Shown: positions 49,901 through 61,200 of the stretch, piece by piece | Numbering within the stretch: position 1 is the first letter of the stretch | Layout of the letters: each line of letters starts with the position of its first letter | Source of the DNA: Trichoplax sp. H2 | Lineage: Eukaryota > Placozoa > Uniplacotomia > Trichoplacea | Length of the DNA stretch: 64,000 nt | Direction of reading: 5' to 3' | NCBI GenBank assembly: GCA_003344405.1 | Contig: NOWV01000059.1 | Span: 1 to 64,000, forward strand | Program-made: the position numbers and the translations under genes | Notes under the pieces: model-generated | Told to the model about the DNA's origin: nothing | The model's input: the letters and a program-made list of their open reading frames with translations, nothing else | The model's database searches: none

Positions 49901-52048
49901 AAATTGATTGTGGTTGGCCGTGATAAAAAATTATTGCCAGTCTATAATCTCGAGGATTTAAATCCTCAGTTTTTAAATCGACTCCTGGGCATTCAGTTTC
50001 GCCACATCGACCTGCCAGCATATGTAACAGCAAGATTTTCGCCTCAAGAACTACCAATAAATTTTACTATTGGCGATAATACGACATCAAATGGCATCTA
50101 CAATCGTCCTTTGTTATCTAATATAAAATATGCAGCAATACTAAGAGCTTATGTAAAAACAAATCAAGTCAAAGTAAGTTCTGATGTAGTACATGAATAT
50201 TTTTTGATAATTATTGTAGCTAGTAATTTCTAAATTATGCAGTCATCCACAATTATCATCGAAATAATTACTAGATATCATTATCTTTTAGCTCCTAATG
50301 TTATTTTATTTCTATATAATATAGGATTCGTTACTTTATACGTCCAGTCATATGGTACAGTTGCCAGGTAACTACACTTAGCGATTAGAATTATGCATAC
50401 ATCTTGCTATTTTTCAATACGAATTCATACTTACCTGAACTATCAGCTAAATTCCGGTTCTAATGAATAAGAATTAATGGATCTATATTGAATTTAGGTA
50501 TCGAGGATAGTCTGGAACTTGAACTTCAGGTCATAATTTCACTTCCAATAATCATTATAGCTGGAAGTGCCCTTCTAACAGTTGTATTGATAGTTCTCGT
50601 CGCGGTTATAGTCAGGTAAGATGCAACTCAAATTCATAACATTTTAGGAATGAAATCAATCTCAGTCAAAATTTGCTTATCCTAGTTTAATAGACAATTA
50701 AATTCTAACAATTCACCTAAGAATGAACTCTGTCTACGTGACAGAAAGTATCATAATTATAAATAAATTTCCAAAATCTTTGCTATTGTTTCCAGAAAAT
50801 TCTACAAGAATAAGCATCCTGTCGCTGTTCGGCGCATTCATAACAAAACATCTTCGCAGAGAAATTTGAAAACCATAGTTAAATATCCAGGTTAGTCTTA
50901 TTTGATATCAACCACATTATTGAATTGTTATATAGCATGCTTGTTGGGAATAAGGTTCTGATGCATAGTTTTCTTTCTGCAAATGGACTTTTAAAATTGT
51001 TTAACAGTTAAAGCTAATATCCAATCAGACTATACTGAAACGGAGGACAAGAACGACAAAACTAATAAGACATTGTTCGAGAATACGATCAGAAACCCTA
51101 AAACTGAAAATAAGCCAGCCAATAGCTGCAATATCGAATCTGATATGGTAAAAACTATTGCTGTAACGAAAAATAATTCAGTTCTTTGAAGAATTATCGT
51201 ACGCAGTCGCCATCATAGAATCAGAAGGATTTAATAGTCCTATCTGTTATCACAGATATTACAGTAATTTTCTGTTAATTAATATGATATAGAGCAATAA
51301 TGAAGCACAATTGCGTCCTCATAATTGTTCGGTTCATTATCCTAACTCAATATCGATTGATCAAACTCGAGAATCGTCCCAAGAAAAGCCTTCACAAGAT
51401 TCCGAGCCTCAATTGCGCATCATAACTTGTAAATATCCAACTGACGAAAAGGTAAGAATTGCAAGCGAAATGATTTAATAAATCCTTGCAACTAGCGTGC
51501 GAATCAATTGCAGTTAAAGAATTTCACAGGGCTTAATTTAATTTCAGTACACCAATTATATTATTTTCTGAGAAGTTTTTTAATAATCCTCTTATGCTGA
51601 ATCATTTGCTGACATTATTAATAAATTGCCTCATATAATAAAACTTGCTAGATTCCCAGTAACACTTTCGATCAAGATCATGAATCAGGTTATGTTGGAC
51701 TAGATTATGACGACAGTATGTGTCATAGCTGTTCACACATCGATATTGGCAACGGTTAGTCAGCATAAATATGAGCAAAATTTAATTAATGAAATATTAA
51801 CGTCGACGATTGATGTTTTCCGTTCAGTCTGAGTGAGGTTAAATTATACATTACTCTAATTAAAATAGAAGTGATAAAATTTATTACTAATACAACTATT
51901 CTACGTTCAAACGCATGCAGACGAACAAGAAGAAACCGATAGCTTAAAATATCAATACCAAGTTAAAGATGATGTTCGTGATTCTATTTCATTATATCAA
52001 ATGAGACGCCAACTATCACAACACGACCGAAGCAGCTTTTGGATTTAA
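46963..52048 (+). CDS. FN3 receptor with RPTP-like membrane-proximal region but no phosphatase, 18 exons
   Basis: Exons: 46963-47041, 47389-47679, 47817-48016, 48138-48246, 48344-48523, 48666-48794, 48836-48994, 49120-49226, 49328-49526, 49633-49750, 49879-50173, 50325-50367, 50498-50615, 50796-50890, 51008-51147, 51293-51451, 51652-51754, 51921-52048. They join to 883 codons and a stop. Residues 1-19 are a signal peptide (MNRYLLLTLLSCLFVMVV). FN3 domains fall at about 27-123, 124-226 and 227-315; a Thr-rich mucin-like linker at 330-382; another FN3 at 383-484; a membrane-proximal module at 485-636 with VQIPKVSEAYGPI, LPAYVTARF and INFTIGDN followed by YNRPL, which resembles the juxtamembrane region of receptor tyrosine phosphatases; a membrane helix at about 648-675. 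The roughly 207-residue tail is polar and has no HCSxGxGR motif or other catalytic domain. The end of exon 4 (48246 or 48234) is the least certain border. Confidence 0.85.
50498..52048 (+). CDS. FN3 receptor: transmembrane helix and cytoplasmic tail
   Basis: Six exons. 50498-50615 holds IISLPIIIIAGSALLTVVLI and onward, ended by Arg/Lys (RKFYKNKH). The tail is acidic and rich in Asn, Ser and Gln. Around residue 821 it contains SGYVGL, which fits the ITIM consensus S/I/V/L-x-Y-x-x-L/I/V, followed by DYDD. The C-terminus SSFWI fits a class II PDZ ligand (hydrophobic-x-hydrophobic). These motifs are short and their use in signalling is inference. The stop at 52046-52048 is followed by AT-rich sequence with no coding look. 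Confidence 0.78.
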
Positions 52049-55000
52049 TGGAAATTGTTGTATCAAAAGATCATAGCGGAATATTATTTCTTCTTACTTA
52101 TTTAAATCCTCTGAACTATTGATCAACCGTATAAAAGGGCCATCGTAGCATGTAAAATTAAAAAAAAGTGGCAAATGTACATAGGGAGCGAACTGAACAT
52201 TCCCAGATCAAAAACTCCAATCGCGTCTTGCTTTATACAAAATCGTTGGTAATATACCGCGCTTTCCATATACTGTTACTACAGTAACTTAATCGGCGCG
52301 GTTTTTTATCTTAAGTACATAAAAAGCACATACGCAGATGCTATAACATGTTCAAGTGATAATTATTTAAATTATTTTTTTAATCAAATGACCGAAAAAT
52401 CATTTGAGTGCTTTATTTAAAGCATTTTATTAAATCCTATCAATTTAAGAAGTAGTACAAGCCCATAGGCCGTGCTCCTGTTAAGTTAATATCAGTATTA
52501 ACCATTGTTTCTCCAAAATATGGCAAACACTATTTATGCAATATTAATTATAGCTTCTTATTATTTAACATGAACAAACTACAATATGCTGACTTACTTT
52601 TAATATTTTAACAAATTTGGAACTACTATATCTGCTATTACTCAAGTGCCTACTTAATATATTAATAAAGCTGATTAAAATTTTTAAAATTTTTAATTAT
52701 TTCTATTTAAGCAAATATAGTTGACTCTGATAACGACGTTACCTTGCTATTATTATCATCATCAGCAAATGTTATATCGTAACTATCTGTAAATTAATAT
52801 CCAATCGGAAAACAGCAGATTGAAAGTTCGCGATGCAGCTTTGTATCGTTCGATGTAGATTTCATAACAAGAATTAGGCTTCAATTCATTGTTGCATACT
52901 CTTTTACAAATAGTCTGCTTATAATCGGTAAAGATTTTAAATAGCTATACATAGAGAAAAATAGCTAGTTATAAGGCTAGCAGAAGTTAATAGAGATATA
53001 GCTAATAAGTTTAACAAAGACATTGACAAATGTTTTGGTTACATCATATCTAAATTACTATTGATATGTGTATTGTCCTAATTTTAACCTCCCAGCTCTG
53101 GTTTGTAGATTGTAATAATACTATACAAGTGAATATAGGATAACACACAACATAATCTTGTAAACGAAAAGCAATTTATTAATCATATGCGCAATCTAAG
53201 GATTCCAAGAAATCATTACCACGTTATTTGATTAACTTATAGAAAATAGAATATGCTATAAAAGTTCATTGTGTATCCTGAAGAACATCGCTTTGCATAA
53301 CTATAATAGAAAACAGCGTGATATTTATTCTCCACACCGTTTTTAAGCTCTCACTTCGGGCTACTATAAGTAAAAATTTAGAATAATCCATATGGTCAAA
53401 AATTTTACTGTTAGTCAAGACTACAGTATACTTTCGACCATCACATTAAGAATCGCGCTTTTATTTGTAACTGCCTGTAAGAAATTTTTTCGGCCCGTCA
53501 GGAACCAGTACATATCTAATTGTTATAAAAATTGTTTTAATAACAGTATCGATGTACAGCAACAAAGCTCTAATCTAGGTTTTAGCGGCATCATTTGTCG
53601 TTATAGGCAAACAAGTTTTGTACATAGGTCTTTGTCAGCTCCACCTTGCCTTTTCGAATGCGGAAGGAGCATACTGCTTCTTCATCTTCCTTTTTAATTA
53701 TTTAATTTTAACCATTTCTGAAAGCAAGTCTATCCTTGACTGAAGTAAAAAAAGACATTGCAGCACCCATTTCGAGTAGAAGAAATCGTGGTTCAATACG
53801 TAATATAAAATAGTCTAATTTCAGTTAAGTGTCTGCGTTTACCAATTAATCTTAAATTTTTAATTAAAACAGAATTATTCAGAATTATTCAGGAAAGTAC
53901 TATCATATTCAATAAAGTGTAGCATATAATGTAACCGAAGAAGGACTACCGTAATAAACATTTCAATTAATAGTGATTAGTATAACACATGAAAGTTAAC
54001 AGAATGATTATGTGCGGTCAATTTAGCAAGCCTTTTAGATGTACGCTATTGTTTCTAGTATGCATCATCTATATTGTAACAAAGAAAGAAATTGATGACG
54101 ATGTAGTACTTCCCAAACTGCTATATATTTACTGCCTAGTTCTATAGAGTAGATTTCTACGTCATTTAGCCCCAGTTTGATATACTGTATATCATCGAAA
54201 GTAGCCTATAGCATAATGTAATGTTGACAATTTTAGTGGGCCAAGAATTGTTGTATCTCCATTAATTATTCAAATTAAATTGTAACAAATAAACGGTATA
54301 ATAGCTTTTGTTACAATACCAACGCCAATGGACCGCGTAGTCACTTTATTGCCTGATTGTATTTAATTTCTTGCTGAAAGCATTTGATTGACAGGTATAG
54401 CCCCCTTTTTGCTTAGTAATTATGTGGTTGTACTGTTTGTATAGAGTTACAAATATTGCCTTAAAAACATAAAGTACAATTAACAGCAACTTTTGCAAGA
54501 CATTGAGGCTAAAAGAATTGATCAGTAAATGAAAACAATTTTCGAAATTATGTGTCTACTTCATATTTATGTAGAATGAAAATATTCTAACATCGCGTAG
54601 GTGTAGAAAAAATATTGTAGTTTAGAATAATCCTATCGATGCCAAGTTATAAATCTTGTACGAACATTTAATCTGCACAAACGATCAGTGATCACATTTG
54701 ACAATACAATATTTACGGTTAATCTGAGTGAATAATTAAACAAGAGAATCAACAAATACTCCCTGCAATGATCAATAGGAATGTCCAATAAGGATTACAG
54801 CATAGAAACCATTAGTCACCATTACCATCATGATGTTTCTCTATAAAAGATCTTTCATGCTATTTGATGACTGAGGCATCGTTATCGTATTTGTCTAACC
54901 TTATATTAAATATGGTAATCAATTAGTAATAGCCTTAAAGTAGGCAAGACATTACTAATCAATATTCAAAAGTATACCGGAATGACACATTGGTAACATA

Positions 55001-55232
55001 CAATAAGCTTGAATTTAACAGCTTGAAACACCACCTGGCTATTTATGTTATACAAATTAATAGTTAAGTCACTAAAAATACTTTTAATCAAATTGGTTCT
55101 CAGCTTGTACGCAGATAGGAAATAATTTCGATGGAAAATAGAATACGAATTCGATAATAAGGCAATGGTAATCATACAATTTTTATCGTGATGATAGCCA
55201 ACCAACCGAAAAATAATCTTCATGTCGTAACT
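52049..55232. other. Intergenic, nothing recognised
   Basis: 3' flank of the FN3 receptor and 5' flank of the LAR-like gene. Short ORFs (for example 53392-53697 plus, 54966-55223 minus) show no domain, signal peptide or splice context. No repeat cluster seen. Confidence 0.6.
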
Positions 55233-58200
55233 ATGGCATGGATTTTACTATTCCTATTAACAACTTGCACAGCGGCGGCAGCGGCTCAAGGTAGGGATTA
55301 AAAACTGTAGGTTCAAAACCCTTTTACTGCAAATATTTAGTTCCACTGATACAAAATTATTGCTTTTATTTCCATGCTCGGGTAAATATAAAGAATTTTT
55401 TTAATTCTACAGCTGAGAGCACCATACTTACTCTAATTCTAGTATATTACTTTTATTGATAAAATCTTCCAAAACTTTAAAATTTTACTATTAAATCCTG
55501 ATATAACTACAATTTTAAGTTAATTGCGGCTAAAATGAATTTCAAAAAAATTTAATAATTTTGCACCTACCATAAGGAATTACCTTAATCTAACAATATA
55601 AAGTTCAAACTTTTTCGTTTTTGGCGAAAAAAATTGCTTTTAGTGCTTTCCAGGCTGGTAAATCCATGACTTCGATTAACGAAACATAGCGCATAGTTTA
55701 TAATCAGACTACTTATGACATACTGATATACTGATTATATCCACCCTACTACATAGTGACAGCGTGAAATAAACTTAAATTACACAACAAGCTTTTTAGC
55801 CCACAGCTTTCCTTAGATAAGTAATCTATGTTGGTGATAATTAAAATATTTTATTAGCTCTAAATTTGAGCTTGTAGTTTTTACAACGCTGACTCCCAAA
55901 CATTAAATTCAAAATTAATCTCGCCACAATATATGAGCAAAATAGGCCATTAGGCTATCACTGAATGTATTCGCAGTCAAAACCACTTCGATATTTACTG
56001 TTATAATATTCTAAGAATTTTGTATCTACGTAGATATTTGTTTTCTTACTATATATGTAGTCTTTATTTCGATTTTCACTTCAAAAAAATAGTGCCAAGA
56101 AAAGCCAGCTCATGAGATAAAATATAATAACGGCCGGTACCTTCACGCTGCGTTTACCGATTTGATTTTAAACTGCTAAAACAATTTTATAGTATATGAA
56201 GATAAAAATTACCCGAAACCATATACTAATTTTTTAGCTTACATATTATAATCACTTAATTAGAATAGGTCTAATTTCATTATTTGCAGTTAGAGAAACT
56301 ACTTGAGGGAAGAAAATTAGTAAATTTTATGATGTAGTCTACTGTATGCGATAGTATTTGTTTTAGCTTCATAATAGTCCATTGCCGTAGTTTATATAAA
56401 TAGTGCGTTAGCTATGCTGCTGCTTAGTAGCCTGTCAACTGATTAGAAATAAACTTGCAAATTTATTTGTCATAAATAAATGAGAGTGATAAAAGATGCA
56501 CGGTTGTTATTTCGGTGGAAAAAAAGTGAATTTGATATGTAATGTACTGAATTAATAATAGTTTAATTTTGCAATTGCCACACGTTTTGAGGTAGTAAGT
56601 CATCGCTAAATTTTACGTAAAACGACACATGTTGTCGTGTATTAAAAATACTATACTAAATCTTACTAATTTTAGGGTTAAATTTTTTATGTTAAGTTGC
56701 AATAATTTACACCCTTGTAAATGTTAATACGAATCATACTTTAGCATTATTTACAAACGACATAAAAAGATAAGTTTTTTCGTTTAAGATCGTGTGTATC
56801 GACGTATTTAAGCATTGCAAGATACAATCAACCTTTCTTTTGCATATGATACAGTATAATCTAATCTAGTTTCCTTCATATCTTCTTAACACTCGTAAAA
56901 ATATGCAGATTTTGTAATGCTTTGTACCATAATGCCACTACGGATAGTAAACACATCAATCATTTGTTCATTTATTCAGCACTGTTACGAAGAGATTAGT
57001 TCACATTATCATAATATTATGACACGGTACTCTGTCATAGAAAATAATTACTAGCAGTTTAAAATCTAAAGTTAGGATGGAGACGAAATCTTGAACCTGA
57101 AAGATTATACAGTATATAACAGTAAGGTGACTTAAAATATTTTTTCGACTTGTGATTCATTACTATAAGAAAGGCGCTTACATTTCTCGTTCTTAAGCAA
57201 GATTTGAGGTCTTAAGTCTATTAATTTTCTAATTCTAAACTTATGAGATTATTTAAGTGCTGTATTATAAATGCAGACCATGATTAAGCAACAAAAAAGC
57301 AATAATCAAAACTGATATAAGCCATAATTGCGCGACAATTAAATTTCTTCATGTGATATACTGTAAGTTTACAACAGCAACTCTAAGGTGACTAGTAAAT
57401 AATTTGTGTTCGTAAAGCGTGGTGTTTGCGATGATTTAAATGCTATAGCTCAGCTTCACTACGCTTGACATGGATGCATAAAGCTTTCATCTCTACCGGT
57501 TCTTCATGATATTTTTGTGTACATCACCGATAGAGTCTTATAAAACTATCGATAGAATTTATGGATTAAGCTCACTTGAGGAATGATAATCGATAATACT
57601 GTAATCTGAAATTACTAACGGTTTAACAATGACTTCGATATAAACTATTATAATCAAATTAAACTATCGTTAACTATATCATGTTATGTTGCTGTCATGA
57701 TAGGTTCAGCACCGAAAATAACGCGCCCTCCAAAATCAACAGTCGTAGAAGTAAAATCCAGTATTTTTATTTCATGCTACGCTGATGGATCTCCACCACC
57801 ATCTTATTCGTGGCTAATTAATAATCGTGTAATTCGAGATGATGATCCCTATAAGAAGACCGAAACTTTTATTAATGGCCCATCACAATTGCGAATTTTC
57901 GAAGTTAAGCAAGGTTCAGCGAATTATACGTGTGTTGCTGATAATGGCATTGGTGAACCTGCCACGGCAGTTGCAAAAATTATAGCTATTCCAGGCAAGG
58001 CCATTTTAATATTCAAATATTAGAATATAGATATTGCGTCTATGAAGACGATAATACAGTAAATAGTTATTTATGGAATGCTCTGCAAATTTGAAGTAAA
58101 CATACTGTATTGAATATACGTTGATATAATTAATCCCGAAAAATATAAACGTTTGCATTTTTAAAGTTTCATATAAATATGTTAGCTAGTGTAATAATAT

Positions 58201-61200
58201 CTTCTTTAAGTAGCGTAAAGTATTTTAAGGTAGACGATGATAGAAGGTATAAAGGATTTTATTGAGATACAAGTTACAGGCTAACAATGATATGGTTGTT
58301 ATAGATGAGGTATTTGAGATAGCAGGAATGTAGGAACTGACTAACGAGTTAGCGTACAAGGGTATTTATAGGTTTTAGATGGGATTGAGATAATGTCCTT
58401 ATATGTATAGCATGTCGTCTATATGTAGTCATGATGTCGTACATTATGAATGTAATACAATACAGTACTTAAACGGTATATGATAAGTATTCGTATATTA
58501 GGATATTACTATACTAGGCATCTTCTATATAAGATCATAATGTTACAGCTAGTAGTTCAAGATCGAAAGTATTGTCTTNNNNNNNNNNNNNNNNNNNNAG
58601 AATATAGATATTGCGTCTATGAAGACGATAATACAGTAAATAGTTATTTATGGAATGCTCTGCGAATTTGAAGTAAACATACTGTATTGAATATACGTTG
58701 ATATAATTAATCCCGAAAAATATAAACGTTTGCATTTTTAAAGTTTCATATGAATATGTTAGCTAGTAGTTCAAGATCGAAAGTATTGTCTTATTGTAAC
58801 TTATTATTTTATTATGAATCAACATTGAGGCCTATTTTTATTAATATTTCTACGATTCAATTGATTTCAGCTGAAAATAAACCAGAGGGTTTTCCTAATA
58901 TTATATCTGGACCGGAGACTGGATCTCGTCCCTTCATACTTGGAAACAGGAAGGAAATAATTTGCAATGCGATAGGAAATCCATATCCCAAAGTTATTTG
59001 GGAAAAGAATTACATGGAAATTAATATATTAGATCACCAAGGACGTATCTTTATAGCTAAAAATGGTAGTTTAATAATTTATTCTGCTATAGCATCGGAT
59101 GATGGAACCTATGGATGTGCAGCTCGAAATCAGCATGGTAGCTATTTTAGTAAGAGAGTTTATTATCATGTTACAGGTAAGTTTGAGAAACAGAAATTAG
59201 TGCTACAATATTCTAATTACTTAGGATAATCTCTATTACAAATTTCCTGGATTAAACACTTAAATAATTCTAATTCTATAAATTCCCTATAATAGAACGA
59301 GATCGACCACCCGCTATTAATGAATTTTCGAAAAATTTGACTATGATTCGAGGAAACAGTATTAGAATAAATTGTACCGTTGAAGGTTATCCAACACCTA
59401 GTATACAATGGAAATGCATAAATTCAACTAGTGCATATCCATTGGAAAGTGCTCCAGTAATTATTTTACGTAAGTTAACATCTAACATAACATGCACTTG
59501 TAAAGCATCCAATTCACTTGGTCAAGACACCAAATATTTTAAGATTATCATTGTAGGTAAGAGATACAATCATGATTTATGAACGAAGATTTGAAACTAG
59601 CTTCACTGAATATTAAACACAATACATCCTTTAAGAAGATGCTGTATTCTTCTAATGTGTAATTTATATTTCTTGTAATAAGATTTACCAATCCCACCTG
59701 AAAATTTAATAGCTACAAATATCACATCAAGAAATTTCATTCTACGCTGGCAGTTGCAGTCTACGCAGATTTCTGGAAATATCCATCAAAAGGTTGATCG
59801 CTATATTCTCCGTTATAAGATATTGGATATCTCCAAGAACAATGATCGCTGGTCATCCGTAATCTTTGTCCATAACGATGAATTAAAAACTTTCGTTGAC
59901 CAACTATCACCCGCTACACGTTATCAATTTAATTTATCTTCTGTAAATAATTACGGGGAAAGCCATTCAAGCAATACCCTAACGATAACTACTGCTGAAG
60001 CTGGTAGGTTAAATAAGTGTTCAGCAATCGCACATATTATAATTACTCTTCGTATCTTAACTCAATTTTAACCGCTTCATGAATTTATTTTACACAAATA
60101 CAGACATCAGTTTAGTTAGATATGCTTGATTCATTTCCAATTCATATCAGTGTGTAATTTTAATTTATCACTGGGATAACAATTATTTATATTTCTATGA
60201 CAGCACCATCTTCCCCGTTAAATGTGATGGTTTACAATTTAAATCATGAATCAGTCGAAGTAATGTGGAATCCACCATCAAAACCCAATGGAATTATCAC
60301 GGAATATGTCATCATATATGCTAGAGAAGCTGATCAAAGTTCAAATAATACCATTAAAGTTTCTAATCACGATGAATTCGGTAGTAGGATTATCTCCAAT
60401 TTAATAAATGGAACTGCATACTGGTTAACAATGGCGGCTAAAACTTCAGCTGGACAGGGACCTTTCTCCTTAATAACAAATTTTACTGTCCAAGAAGGAG
60501 GTAAATTCGGCATATTAATTCTTTTACGCTATTTTTGATTTCCTAGCGATTAATGGCGGATATAAATCTAGAGTAAGGATAATATATCGGATCTTTGGAA
60601 GTCTCAATTGGAGAATTTCATCTCAAATCTAAATTTTTTACTTGCTTAATAATTCTATACAACATGTATTAAATAGATTGTTTAATTGTCAAAAAGTGAG
60701 AATGACGTCAAAGGGCAGTAATAACTACTTGATTAAATATGCTCGAAAATACTATTGCTAATTGTAATTAATATACGTATACCTGCAGCTATATTACACA
60801 GACAGTCCTGTTAAGAATTAATTAATTATAATTATCAATCCGTACAGAACTAATTTTTGAACATTATCTAACTTTGGCTGTCATTCAACTTTCGTTGATT
60901 TTTCTTCTGAAAATAGCACCAAGCCATCCTAGGAATTTAACCGTTACCATGATTTCAGAATGGGATGCACAGTTAAATTGGGTAAAACCAAAGTATGGCA
61001 TCAGCATTATTCAACAATATGGGATTGTCGTCAATACCTACGACAAACCTAAAATTATTAAAACTCCCAAAATGGAATCATTCGTTCTGCGATCATTGCT
61101 ACCTTACCGTAACTATACTGTATATATTTATGCGATAGCAAATACGTCGATGAGCCAATCGAGCAATGTGATTATCATCCAGACCCCGCCTAAGAGTAAG

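Noticed and set aside
53392-53697. 101-residue ORF in the interval after the FN3 receptor
   Set aside because: No domain or signal peptide; composition looks random and no splice partners are seen.
55300-55320. GGTTCAAAACC, similar to a tRNA B box
   Set aside because: No A box or cloverleaf at the right distance; it lies just inside the first intron of the LAR-like gene.
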